From contig CAIXNB010000225.1 of the NCBI GenBank assembly GCA_903920695.1, forward strand, positions 1 through 34,463: a stretch of 34,463 bases of DNA. Direction: 5' to 3'. The translations under genes were made by a program, and so were the position numbers. Below are positions 25,058 through 33,279 of the stretch, one piece after another; the stretch's first letter is position 1, and each line of letters begins with the position of its first letter. The stretch comes from an uncultured beta proteobacterium. Lineage in GTDB: Bacteria; Pseudomonadota; Gammaproteobacteria; Burkholderiales; Burkholderiaceae_C. A model generated the notes under the pieces. It saw only the letters and a program-made list of their open reading frames with translations, searched no databases and had not been told where the DNA came from.

Positions 25058-25128
25058 CAGGTGTTCAGCACCTGCACTGTATCCCTCCTAAGGCGGTGCT
25101 AAACCCCGGCCCAATCCGCCGGGGTTTT
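25058..25128 (+). ncRNA. candidate small RNA with terminator
   Basis: There is no gene on the plus strand here, yet a strong terminator ends the segment. The predicted 70-nt transcript has a 5' hairpin CAGGTG-TTCAG-CACCTG (25058-25074), an unpaired stretch containing CCCTCCT (25083-25089), complementary to Shine-Dalgarno sequences, and the terminator. AGCACC (25067-25072) can pair instead with GGTGCT (25095-25100), giving two exclusive folds. It lies 3' of the direct repeat and TAAATT. The alternative is that the terminator serves only the minus-strand DUF1345 gene. Confidence 0.45.
25101..25128 (+). terminator. Rho-independent terminator (possibly bidirectional)
   Basis: AAACCCCGGC and GCCGGGGTTT form a perfect 10-bp stem with the 7-nt loop CCAATCC, followed on the plus strand by TTCATTTG (four T in a row with the stem end). 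On the minus strand the stem ends in TTT then AGC, 11 nt past the DUF1345 stop, so it may also end that transcript. Confidence 0.8.
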
Positions 25129-25138
25129 CATTTGCGTC

Positions 25139-25831
25139 TCAGAACAAACCGGAGGCAATGTTGATCGTCAACGCCACCAGCGTGGTGTTGAAGAAGAACG
25201 CCAGCACACAGTGCACCATGCCAGTACGGCGCATCTTGCGGTTGGTGAAGCTGACGTCTGCCGTCTGCCCGGAAGTGCCGATGACACTGGCGAAATACAG
25301 AAAATCACCGTAGTCTGGCGGATGGCCCCCGGGGAAATCGAGCCCGCCATGCTCACCATGGACTTCCGTCACGTAGTAATCGTGGGCGTAATGCAGGGCG
25401 AACATGACCTGGGTAAAGGCCCAGGAGGTGGCGATGGTGAGCCCGGCCAGCGCAATATGCGCATAGCGCAGCGTGCCGTGCATGTCCTTGACGATCGCCA
25501 ATTGCGCCACGATTGCGCCGATGCACATGATGGACGCCGCAATCACCAGAACCAGCACCGCTATCCGGCCTTCGTCTTGCTGCAGGGCGCGGGTGCGCAT
25601 GCGCTCATGTGTCGACCAGAACATCAGCCGCGCCGCCAGCAACAAATACAAGCCGGCGCCGACATTCCAGCCGATGATGATGCGAGTCATCAAACGCTGC
25701 ACCAGCGCCTCGGGCAGAAATAGTCCAACCAGCAGCCCGATAACAAAGCAGCTCAGCAGGCGCGGACGCGCGAGAATCAGCCGGATCAGCAGCGGTTTGG
25801 ATGCGTAAGGGTGGACTGGTACTTGTGTCAT
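25139..25831 (-). CDS. DUF1345 membrane protein
   Basis: The 230-residue inner-membrane protein has hydrophobic segments [79 protein letters not shown] and a final [20 protein letters not shown]. The DUF1345 signature is the HYAHDYY region followed by [22 protein letters not shown]. Function unknown. ATG 25831 places a short basic N-terminus before the first helix, and the upstream frame to 25882 is unlike the family. It is divergent from the exported protein at 25973. Confidence 0.88.
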   Translation of the reverse strand: MTQVPVHPYASKPLLIRLILARPRLLSCFVIGLLVGLFLPEALVQRLMTRIIIGWNVGAGLYLLLAARLMFWSTHERMRTRALQQDEGRIAVLVLVIAASIMCIGAIVAQLAIVKDMHGTLRYAHIALAGLTIATSWAFTQVMFALHYAHDYYVTEVHGEHGGLDFPGGHPPDYGDFLYFASVIGTSGQTADVSFTNRKMRRTGMVHCVLAFFFNTTLVALTINIASGLF

Positions 25832-25972
25832 GCTGGCCTTCCATTTGAAATCAGAGCGCTGTGCAGTTTGCCATCGAAACAATCTTTACCTATTCTTCAC
25901 TGAATTCTCACCAAAAGCGGCGCCAGGCGCGCCATGATTGAGACAGAAAGACATCCTCAAGAAGGAAACATC

Positions 25973-26473
25973 ATGAACAAACTATTGATCCTGTCAGCCA
26001 GTCTGCTCGCCAGCGGTTTGTCCCTGGCGCAGGAAGCCGGAAAAGTCATTTCAGCCAGCCCGATCCTGCAACAGGTCGCGGTGCCGCGGCAGGTCTGTAA
26101 CAACGAACAGGGCTGCACCACGCAGACCTTCTACGAAAACCGCCCCGTCGCCTATACCGTGGTCTACGAATTTGGCGGCAAGCAGTACACGGTGCAGATG
26201 CCCGATGACCCCGGCCCCACCGTGCAACTGCAGGTCACGCCCGCCAACGGCCAGACGGCGTCGCCCGCTGCGGTGACCTATGCGCAGCCAGTCTACGAGC
26301 AGCCGGCCTACGTGGTCACGACAGCGCCGCCGCTCTACTACGACTACGGCGGCTACTACGGCTACGGCCCTTACTACACCGCGCCGAACTATCTGCCACT
26401 GGCCGCCTTCCTGGGCCTGGGTCTTGTGATCGGCAGCCACGGCTACGGTCATTACCGCGGCCACAGGCATTGA
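25973..26473 (+). CDS. exported Tyr/Gly-rich hypothetical protein
   Basis: The 166-residue protein has a clean signal peptide (MNKLLILSASLLASGLSLAQ). The mature N-terminus VISASPILQQVAVPRQVCNN resembles the start of beta-proteobacterial glycine-zipper 2TM outer-membrane proteins, but the glycine zipper itself is missing. Instead there is a Pro/Thr-rich linker, a Tyr-Gly cluster (YYDYGGYYGYGPYYTAPNY), a hydrophobic stretch LAAFLGLGLVIGSHGYGHY and a basic-His end RGHRH. AAGGA 6 nt before ATG 25973 fixes the start. Probably envelope-associated, function unknown. Confidence 0.8.
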   Translation: MNKLLILSASLLASGLSLAQEAGKVISASPILQQVAVPRQVCNNEQGCTTQTFYENRPVAYTVVYEFGGKQYTVQMPDDPGPTVQLQVTPANGQTASPAAVTYAQPVYEQPAYVVTTAPPLYYDYGGYYGYGPYYTAPNYLPLAAFLGLGLVIGSHGYGHYRGHRH

Positions 26474-26531
26474 ACCCTACGCGGCAACCGCAAAAAAAAA
26501 CGGATGCGGCATTACCATTGTTTTTTGACAT

Positions 26532-26625
26532 TGTCATTGTGGGCCCCGGCCCGCAATCCATGGCCCGTGTAGCACTGGATGCCGGATCCGGTCCGGGATG
26601 ACGCTTGTGGCGTCCGGCATGACAG
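26532..26625. repeat. composite palindromic repeat, copy C (inverted)
   Basis: Here the GCGGG-type arm comes first (TGTCATTGTGGGCCCCGGCC then CGCAATCCA, 26532-26560), and the GCCGGA-type arm second (TGGATGCCGGATCCGG then TCCGGGATGACG, 26576-26603), followed by a partial GTCCGGCATGACA at 26612-26624. It is therefore in reverse orientation to copies A and B, and lies between the 3' ends of the Tyr/Gly-rich protein gene and the ProQ gene. Confidence 0.8.
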
Positions 26626-26627
26626 CG

Positions 26628-27314
26628 TCAGCCTTTTGCCTCCAGCGCGCGCGTCACATCGCGCCGGTCCATACCGTACATTTCGGCGAATTCAGCCACC
26701 GTCTTGCCGCTGTTCTCATAGGCTGAGCGCAGGGCTTCCTGGCGCGCCAGGGTCTGGTCCAGTTCCGCAAAAGCATCCTCCAGCGCCACCGTTGACTCGG
26801 CGTCTTTGGTCTGAACGCGGGTCAGGTAGTCCTGACGCGTCAGGCCCGAGGTCTTGAAGGCAGCCAGCAACTGCGCGCGCAACTTGGGCCGCAAGTCCTG
26901 CGCCGAGCGCGCCTGGCGCCGCCGGAACAACTCCAGAATGGCCAAGTAGACATGCTCCGGCGCCACCGCTTCCACGGCGGCACCTTGCAAGTCATGGCGC
27001 TGCTTGCCGGCGGCAACGCATTGCAAGTAGCGCGTCGAGCGCGTGTGCACGCCCAGCGCTGCCTTCAATGCGTCGCGGGAAAAATGCTCGGGATGGCTGG
27101 ACAGCAACTCCTGAAAGATGCCGAGCTTGAGCGGCAGGAATTCCGCGCCAAACAAGTGCGGATAGAGTTCAAACAGCTTTTCCAACACTGGCTGCACCGG
27201 TTGCACGTGCTTGCGTCTGCTCTGCGCTGCATCTGGCGCTGCTGCCGACCTTGCGCTATCCGACGTCGCAGAGGGCGTCTCAGCCGGTGCTTCGAGTTCC
27301 GATTCAGTCGTCAT
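26628..27314 (-). CDS. ProQ/FinO family RNA-binding protein
   Basis: The 228-residue protein has an Ala/Ser-rich N-terminal linker (to about residue 35), then the FinO/ProQ domain: VLEKLFELYPHLFGAEFLPL, KLGIFQELLSSHPEHFSRD, then ALGVHTRSTRYLQCVAAGKQ and RHDLQG. This RNA-chaperone domain binds structured sRNAs and mRNA 3' ends. In place of the Tudor domain of E. coli ProQ there is an acidic helical region and a helix-turn-helix-like tail (KTVAEFAEMYGMDRRDVTRA). ATG 27314 shares its A with the preceding TGA (TGATG), so it is coupled to the disulfide-isomerase gene. Confidence 0.92.
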   Translation of the reverse strand: MTTESELEAPAETPSATSDSARSAAAPDAAQSRRKHVQPVQPVLEKLFELYPHLFGAEFLPLKLGIFQELLSSHPEHFSRDALKAALGVHTRSTRYLQCVAAGKQRHDLQGAAVEAVAPEHVYLAILELFRRRQARSAQDLRPKLRAQLLAAFKTSGLTRQDYLTRVQTKDAESTVALEDAFAELDQTLARQEALRSAYENSGKTVAEFAEMYGMDRRDVTRALEAKG

Positions 27315-27889
27315 CACAGATCCTGACCAATGAATTCAGCCAATGCCGGCGCATCCATGGCGCCTTCGCGGCTCACGGTCTGGCCGGTCTTGATGTTCTT
27401 GGCCACCACAAACGGCACGCCTTCCGCGCCGAAGCTGGTCAACAACTGGCTATTGGCAGCGATGCTCTTCTCGATCTCGGGCGCAATGCTGCTCGAAGCC
27501 GATATGCCGCCCTTGCCCGCCAGCAACGAGGCTTCATGTTCGTTCATCAGCGCTGCAGGGTCCGCCGCCGTCAACAGAGCAGCGCCTTGCGCCACGCTGA
27601 TGGGGCTGCCCATGCGCACCGGAATCCAGACAAACTTGACTTTTTTCTGCAAGGCGGTTGACGCCTCCCACAGATGGCCGCAATGCGGGCACTGGGTGTC
27701 GAAAAACACGTAGACCACGTTGGCGCTCATCAAGGCACCCACAGCGAAGCCTTTGGCCTGGGCCGCCACCGTCGGTAGCGCAATCTCCTGCTTGACGGCC
27801 GCTGCCGGTTTGGCCGAATCCTGAGGCGAGCAGCCACCGATCAGCAGGGCCAGTAGCAGGGATGGAAATAACAAATGACGGGTTTTCAA
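27314..27889 (-). CDS. thioredoxin-fold lipoprotein, DsbG/DsbC-like
   Basis: The product is a 191-residue periplasmic thiol-disulfide protein. The signal peptide LKTRHLLFPSLLLALLIGGC ends in a lipobox Cys. The catalytic CPHC is in VVYVFFDTQCPHCGHLWEA, and the cis-Pro is in GAEGVPFVVAKN. There is no N-terminal dimerisation domain of the full DsbG type, so it resembles the short isomerase-like forms. I favour TTG 27889, which has AGAGG 6 nt upstream and gives a normal signal peptide. ATG 27907 adds six residues without a ribosome site. Its TGA overlaps the ProQ start. Confidence 0.88.
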   Translation of the reverse strand: MKTRHLLFPSLLLALLIGGCSPQDSAKPAAAVKQEIALPTVAAQAKGFAVGALMSANVVYVFFDTQCPHCGHLWEASTALQKKVKFVWIPVRMGSPISVAQGAALLTAADPAALMNEHEASLLAGKGGISASSSIAPEIEKSIAANSQLLTSFGAEGVPFVVAKNIKTGQTVSREGAMDAPALAEFIGQDL

Positions 27890-28015
27890 GGGATACCTCT
27901 CATGCACTGCGCGCCAAGCAAATTCAGCCGCTGCAGGGCCCGCATCTTACCGTGGACGGCCCATCGCCGCAGCCACGGGCGGGCTCGCTACTGGCGCGCT
28001 GGCATACTCTGGTCA

Positions 28016-30679
28016 GTGAAAGACGTAAACAGCTCCCCTCAGGCCTGCGAAGTCGTTGGCCAACCCGACCTGCCAACCCTGACCCGTGGCTGCGCCGCCG
28101 CGCCCGGGCATTTCGATGAACTGCGCGCTTGCGCCACGCCGGTGGCTACACCGCCGGACCCTGATGCAGCGCCAGCGCACACTGGCGCGCTGAGCGCGCC
28201 CTGGCAGGAGTTCTTTGACAATCTGACAGACAAGGGCGCAGCCGAGTTGAACCAGCGCGCCACCAGCCTGGCGCGCCAGATCCGCGACAACGGCGTCACC
28301 TACAACGTCTACGCCGACGAAGGCGGGCCGCAGCGGCCCTGGTCGCTCGACCTGTTCCCGCTGCTGATCGAGCCCGAGAACTGGCAGCAGATTGAAGCCG
28401 GCATCCTGCAGCGCGTGCGCCTGCTCGAGCAGGTGATGGCCGACGTCTACGGCGCACAGCAACTGCTGCGCCGCGGCATGCTGCCGCCAGCACTGGTGCA
28501 GGGCCACCCCGGTTACCTGCGTGCGATGCACGGCGTCAAGCCGCTCGGTGGCACCCATTTGCACATCACTGCCTTCGATCTGGCGCGCGGCCCGGACGGC
28601 AACTGGTGGGTGGTCGGCCAGCGTTGCCAGGCACCCTCCGGTTTTGGCTACCTGCTGGAGAACCGGATCGCCATCTCAAGCCAGTTCCCGCAGGCTTTTG
28701 CGTCCATGCCGGTGCAACGACTGGCTGCAACCTACCGCGCGCTGATGGACAGCATGAAGAAAATGAGCCCGTCCGGCGCCGACCAGCATCTGGCCCTGCT
28801 CACGCCCGGTCCCTACAACGAAACCTATTTCGAGCACGCCTACCTGGCGCGCTACCTCGGTCTGACGCTGGTGGAAGGCTGCGACCTGCTGGTGCGCGAC
28901 GAACACCTGTTCCTCAAGACGCTGCAAGGCCTGGTGCCAGTGCATGGCCTGATCAAGCGGGTTGATGACGAGTACCTTGACCCGCTCGAATTGCGCGCCG
29001 ATTCCACGCTCGGCGTGCCGGGCCTGTTGCAGGCGATCCGAGCCGGCAATGTGCTGGTGGCCAACGCGCCGGGTTCGGCTTTTCTTGAGTCGCCCGCGCT
29101 GCTCGGTTTCCTGCCGGCGCTGTCGCGCGATCTGCTGGGCGAAGAACTGATGCTGCCGGCCCTCCCAACGTGGTGGTGCGGCGAGCGCTCGGCCATGGAA
29201 CAAGCCTTGCCGCAGTTGCGCGACTGTTCCATCAAGGCGACCTACCCCTGCTCGCATTTGCTACCCGAGCTCGACGGTGTACCAGGGCACGGCCTGACAA
29301 CGCGCGAACTTGACGAGTGGGCTGGCCGCATCGTGCAGCAAAGCGACGACTACACGGTACAAGGCAGCGTGCCGCGATCACAGATGCCGACCTGGCAAGC
29401 CGGCGCTGATGATGCCGGCCAGATGCGGGCACGCTCGGTCATGCTGCGCGTTTTTGTGGTGTCCGACGGACCAAAATCCTGGCGTGTACTACCAGGCGGC
29501 TTGGCCCGCCTGGCCGGTTCAGCCGGCGATACCGCCTCGATGCAGAGCGGCGGCAGCAGCGCCGACGTCTGGGCGCTGACAAACGGCGCCATCGACGGCA
29601 CGTCCCTGCTGCAGCCCCCTTTGACGCCGGCCGCGCTGACGCAGCGCAAACGCCTGGTCACCAGCCGTGCGGCCGAAAACCTGTACTGGCTCGGGCGCTA
29701 CTCCGAACGCACCGAGAATGCGATCCGCCTGGCGCGCCTGACGCTCGAATGCCTCAATGGCGAGGAACAATCCTCGCCGCCGCTGCTGGAGTGGCTCAGC
29801 AAGATGGCCGTCGCCAACACCCTGGTGCTGCCGGGCGTACCGTCGGCCATGCAGGCGCGGCGCGTCTTCGAGCGTTCGCTGATTGCCAGCCTGGGCAGCA
29901 GCGACGGCGCTACCAGTGTCGGCTACTACCTGCGTGCCCTGCGCATGACCGGCTCCGTGGTGCGCGAGCGCCTGTCGCAGGAGCATTGGCGTGTCATGGT
30001 GCGGGCCGAGGAAGAATTGTTTGCGCGTTGCCGGGAACACAACCGGGCCGGCGACTATTCAGCGCTGAAGGCCTTGCAGGTGCTCAAGAACACCAGCGAC
30101 CACATGGCGGCAGTCACCGGCGCCCAGACCGATCGCATGACGCGCGACGACGGCTGGCGGCTGCTCAGCGTGGGCCGCCACATCGAGCGCCTGGGCTTTC
30201 TGGCGGCTTCTCTGCTGAGCGGCTTCCAAACCGGCTCGGTTCATACAGCGGGCGGCTTCGAGGCCATGCTGGCGCTGTTTGACGGCACTATCACCTTTCA
30301 CGCCCAGTACCAGCAAAGCCGCGACCTGGCCGCCCTGCTCGACCTGCTTGTGCTGGACCGCGACAACCCGCGCTCCCTGGCCTGGGTGGCCCATACGCTG
30401 CGCGGGCGTCTGGCCAAACTGGCCGGCAGCGCGCCGGGCGAACTGTGCAACCTGTCGCTGCGCGTGCCCGACCCCAACGCCTGGAATCTGGCGCACTTGT
30501 GCGAAGCCCAGCCGCACACCGGCGCGGCAGATCAGGATGCTGGCGCGGCAAACGGCTATTTCTTTGCCCTCACCGATTTGCTCCTGCAATGCACGGCCGC
30601 CGCCTTCAACGTCTCCAACGAGATCAGCACCACCTATTTCACGCACTCGGGTGAAACCAATCAGAGCATGAGAACCTGA
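28016..30679 (+). CDS. circularly permuted type 2 ATP-grasp/alpha-E fusion protein
   Basis: The 887-residue protein has an N-terminal circularly permuted ATP-grasp domain (about residues 35-480): GHFDELR, GVTYNVYADEGGPQRPWSLD, LLTPGPYNETYFEHAYLARY, LVEGCDLLVRDEHLFLKTLQ, IRAGNVLVANAPGSAFLESP. Next comes an alpha-E helical domain (about 545-880) opening SRAAENLYWLGRYSERTENA. ATP-grasp ligases join a carboxylate to an amine, and this pair is predicted by comparative genomics to make or modify peptides. Products are unknown. GTG 28016 gives a short lead into the conserved GHFDELR block, and a CATACT -10-like box sits 6 nt upstream. Its stop overlaps the next start (TGATG). Confidence 0.9.
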   Translation: MKDVNSSPQACEVVGQPDLPTLTRGCAAAPGHFDELRACATPVATPPDPDAAPAHTGALSAPWQEFFDNLTDKGAAELNQRATSLARQIRDNGVTYNVYADEGGPQRPWSLDLFPLLIEPENWQQIEAGILQRVRLLEQVMADVYGAQQLLRRGMLPPALVQGHPGYLRAMHGVKPLGGTHLHITAFDLARGPDGNWWVVGQRCQAPSGFGYLLENRIAISSQFPQAFASMPVQRLAATYRALMDSMKKMSPSGADQHLALLTPGPYNETYFEHAYLARYLGLTLVEGCDLLVRDEHLFLKTLQGLVPVHGLIKRVDDEYLDPLELRADSTLGVPGLLQAIRAGNVLVANAPGSAFLESPALLGFLPALSRDLLGEELMLPALPTWWCGERSAMEQALPQLRDCSIKATYPCSHLLPELDGVPGHGLTTRELDEWAGRIVQQSDDYTVQGSVPRSQMPTWQAGADDAGQMRARSVMLRVFVVSDGPKSWRVLPGGLARLAGSAGDTASMQSGGSSADVWALTNGAIDGTSLLQPPLTPAALTQRKRLVTSRAAENLYWLGRYSERTENAIRLARLTLECLNGEEQSSPPLLEWLSKMAVANTLVLPGVPSAMQARRVFERSLIASLGSSDGATSVGYYLRALRMTGSVVRERLSQEHWRVMVRAEEELFARCREHNRAGDYSALKALQVLKNTSDHMAAVTGAQTDRMTRDDGWRLLSVGRHIERLGFLAASLLSGFQTGSVHTAGGFEAMLALFDGTITFHAQYQQSRDLAALLDLLVLDRDNPRSLAWVAHTLRGRLAKLAGSAPGELCNLSLRVPDPNAWNLAHLCEAQPHTGAADQDAGAANGYFFALTDLLLQCTAAAFNVSNEISTTYFTHSGETNQSMRT

Positions 30680-31683
30680 TGAAGCTGCAGATCACGCACC
30701 AGACGCGCTACGACTATCTGCCGGCGGTGGAAACGGCCCAGCACATGGCGTACCTGCAGCCCGTGAGCAACCGGCATCAGCGTCTGCTGAGCCATTCGCT
30801 GCAGATCAGCCCGACGCCGGCGCAGATGACGCAAAACCTTGACGTCTTCGGCAACCCGCGCTGCTTCTTCTCGCTGCAGACACCGCACAACTTGCTCGAT
30901 GTCGTGGCGCACAGCGTGGTCGCCACCTGGACCCGCAGCCTGCCGGCCAGCAGTCGGCCCTGGGAACTGGTGCGCGAGCAGTTTCGCTACCTCTCAAACG
31001 GGCAGTTCGACAGCGCCACCGAATTCGTTTTTGCCTCGCCCTTTGTGCCACGCCACGCCGAGTTTGCGGCCTACGCCCGGCCCAGTTTCGCAGCCGGTCT
31101 GAACGTGCTGGCGGTGGCCAATGACTTGATGCAGCGCATCCACACCGACTTTGTCTACGAGAGCCAGAGCACGCAGGTCAACACGCCGGCGCTGCAGGCG
31201 CTGGCGCAGCGCAAGGGCGTGTGCCAGGACTTTGCCCACATCATGATCGCCTGCCTGCGCGCCATGGGCATTGCCGCGCGCTACGTCAGCGGCTACCTGT
31301 TGACGCAACCTGCGCCCGGCACCGTCAAGCTGCGCGGCAGCGACGCCTCGCACGCCTGGGTTGCTGTCTACGCGCCCGACCTGCCGCCGGGCGAACGCTG
31401 GTGCGATTTTGACCCCACCAACAACCGCGCCGGCTGGCATTCGCCGGGCGAAGACTACGTCACGCTGGCAACGGGGCGCGATTTTTCCGACGTTTCACCG
31501 CTGCGCGGCGTGATCCATGGCGGCGCCAGCCACATCCTGACCGTCGGCGTCACGGTAGAGCCAGTCGTCGAGATCGCAGCGACCGATGGCCGCCCTGCCG
31601 TCCAGCAACAATCCCAGCGCCAGGGCCAGCTGTCGGCACTGGGGCAGTCACAATCGCAAAGCCAGGGCCCACGCAACCATTGA
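30679..31683 (+). CDS. transglutaminase family protein with N-terminal beta domain
   Basis: The 334-residue protein starts MKLQITHQTRYDYLPAVETA, the bacterial transglutaminase-like N-terminal domain. The catalytic triad is C182 in RKGVCQDFAHIMIACLRAMG, H225 in GSDASHAWVAVYAP and D245 in CDFDPTNN. The fold either cleaves or forms amide bonds. It is coupled to the ATP-grasp/alpha-E gene (TGATG) and is its standard partner. The last 30 residues are Gln/Ser-rich (RPAVQQQSQRQGQLSALGQS) and not conserved. No signal peptide is seen, so it should act in the cytosol. Confidence 0.92.
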   Translation: MKLQITHQTRYDYLPAVETAQHMAYLQPVSNRHQRLLSHSLQISPTPAQMTQNLDVFGNPRCFFSLQTPHNLLDVVAHSVVATWTRSLPASSRPWELVREQFRYLSNGQFDSATEFVFASPFVPRHAEFAAYARPSFAAGLNVLAVANDLMQRIHTDFVYESQSTQVNTPALQALAQRKGVCQDFAHIMIACLRAMGIAARYVSGYLLTQPAPGTVKLRGSDASHAWVAVYAPDLPPGERWCDFDPTNNRAGWHSPGEDYVTLATGRDFSDVSPLRGVIHGGASHILTVGVTVEPVVEIAATDGRPAVQQQSQRQGQLSALGQSQSQSQGPRNH

Positions 31684-31789
31684 GATTTCCGCACAGCACG
31701 ACACCCCCAGGCGCCATTGCAAGCGCAGCACGGCAATCCACACCGTTTTTTGATACCAGGCTTCACATCATCCAACAGAAAGAATCAGC

Positions 31790-32245
31790 ATGAGCATTTA
31801 CGCCAAACTCGAAGCACTCCAGATCACCCTGCCACCGGTTGCCGCTCCGGCCGCCGCCTACGTGCCCTTTGTGCAGACCGGTAACCTGGTTTTTCTGAGC
31901 GGCCACATCGCCAAGAAAGACGGCAAACCCTGGGTCGGCCAACTGGGCAAGAACCTAAGCACAGTCGAAGGCCAGGCGGCAGCGCGCGCCATCGCCATTG
32001 ATCTGATGGGCACCCTGCACGCCGCCTGCGGCGACCTGAACCGCGTCAAACGCATCGTCAAGCTCATGTCGCTGGTCAACTCAACCGGTGACTTTACCGA
32101 GCAGCACCTGGTGACCAATGGCGCCAGCGAATTGCTCGGCGAAGTGTTTGGTGCCGCCGGTGCCCACGCCCGCAGCGCCTTTGGCGTAGCCCAGATTCCG
32201 CTGGGAGCCTGCGTTGAAATCGAACTGATCGCCGAGTTAGGCTGA
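31790..32245 (+). CDS. RidA/YjgF family protein
   Basis: The 151-residue protein has the RidA chorismate-mutase-like fold. Y24VPFVQTGNLVFLSGHIAKKDG opens the core, then VEGQAAARAIAIDLMGTLHA, and AHARSAFGVAQIPLGACVEI, where the conserved Arg of AHARSAFG binds the substrate carboxylate. RidA proteins hydrolyse reactive enamines/imines made by PLP enzymes. The subfamily is the longer 'UK114-like' group of about 150 residues. It lies 106 nt behind the transglutaminase gene, so membership of that operon is uncertain. Confidence 0.9.
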   Translation: MSIYAKLEALQITLPPVAAPAAAYVPFVQTGNLVFLSGHIAKKDGKPWVGQLGKNLSTVEGQAAARAIAIDLMGTLHAACGDLNRVKRIVKLMSLVNSTGDFTEQHLVTNGASELLGEVFGAAGAHARSAFGVAQIPLGACVEIELIAELG

Positions 32246-32247
32246 GC

Positions 32248-32649
32248 TCAAGGCTTAGCCACTGGTACCGCTTGCGACTCCGCTGCCGTGCGCGCAGTTG
32301 GAAGCGGTATTCCCCCGTCCGCAGCGCCAAGGCGAGTTGCTGTACTCAACGACGTTCCGCTTGGCGGTTGTAGGACGTTCAAGAATCCAGATTTGGAGGG
32401 CGCCTGGGGTACCGACTCAGCGGATGGCTTGGCCACTGCCTCTGCCTCGGATTTGGGACTGATTGGCGCCGATGGTGCCGACGGTTGAGCCTTGTAGATA
32501 ACGATGCCGGTCGCCGTGCCCTTGATGATGCCCATCTGCCTGTCATACAGTGACTGAGATGGCTCCTGCGCCGATACGGTGGACTGGCTGGCTAATATCA
32601 CTGCGAACACGCACAGCGATTGAATCGTTCTAAAAGTGTGAAATGACAT
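32248..32649 (-). CDS. exported proline/alanine/serine-rich hypothetical protein
   Basis: The 133-residue product has no recognised family. It carries a signal peptide (SLCVFAVILASQSTVSA, cut before QE), a short ordered-looking segment SLYDRQMGIIKGTATGIVIY, and then a long disordered tail rich in Pro, Ser and Ala (PSAPSAPISPKSEAEAVAKP). AAGGAA 8 nt before ATG 32649 supports the start. The tail may span the periplasm or cell wall. Its stop is 2 nt from the convergent RidA stop. GC and codon use seem less biased than in neighbours. Confidence 0.65.
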   Translation of the reverse strand: MSFHTFRTIQSLCVFAVILASQSTVSAQEPSQSLYDRQMGIIKGTATGIVIYKAQPSAPSAPISPKSEAEAVAKPSAESVPQAPSKSGFLNVLQPPSGTSLSTATRLGAADGGIPLPTARTAAESQAVPVAKP

Positions 32650-33279
32650 ATGCAAGATTCCTTCAATCAGACAAAAGGCTTGCAGCCTTGTGTGGTGCAG
32701 CGCTTTGATTCTAGGCTTCAACAGTGACCTCCGGATTTGGGGTGCGTTGTGAACGGTTGGCCTGCGCTGCATTTGAGCCGACTACCGGCACTGTTAGGTA
32801 GCTTCACCGCAAATGATCAAAAAAATTCCGTCGACGAACGCATGCTGGCGTGCCTTGACCTACAAAGCCGGCTCCTCGTTTGGAGCTCGCCAACATCACC
32901 GGCTGACAATTGTCAAAAATCGAAGTCAGCAATGGAGCACAACGCAATTCGCGTTGTGCGTGAGGAGGCATTGGAATTTCGGCCGGGAGTGACGCCAGAG
33001 GGCTGCAAGCGGGCCCAGCGCCTCGTGATTTGCCTACTCCAAACCGACCGCTCGCACCCAAGGACAAATCAGCCGCTTTGTGGTTCCGCGTTTGTCACGG
33101 TGGGCACCCGCCATTGGCCATTTGCCGTGGCTGGCCACCGGCGGCTTCCTGGCATCTCACACACTTGTGCGCGCGCCGCTGGCGACCAGGGGTAGTCAGT
33201 CAACAAGCCCGCGAGCCGGTCGTCGCTCCGCCGAACACTGTTCACAAGCTTGGGATTCGCACCGGAGGCATTTAGCGCG
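32650..33279. other. 630-bp gene-free stretch with two perfect palindromes
   Basis: No reading frame here resembles a protein family on either strand. It holds the promoter region of the Pro-rich protein (upper end of 32650-32772) and two perfect inverted repeats: TGACAATTGTCA (32904-32915) and GCACAACGC-AATTC-GCGTTGTGC (32937-32959, 9-bp stem, no T-tract). Composition looks less biased than the flanks. It may be decayed mobile or effector-locus DNA. Confidence 0.55.

Noticed and set aside
26490..26527. A-rich and T-rich runs after the Tyr/Gly-rich protein gene as a terminator
   Set aside because: The GCGG-CAA-CCGC stem is followed by A on the plus strand, not T, and the T-run at 26521 has no stem before it.
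31716..31753. Terminator before the RidA gene (ACCG followed by six T)
   Set aside because: Only a three-base stem can be drawn, which is too weak.
32737..33195. 152-codon plus-strand frame in the gene-poor region
   Set aside because: No signal peptide, no ribosome site, no family resemblance, and it runs through both palindromes.
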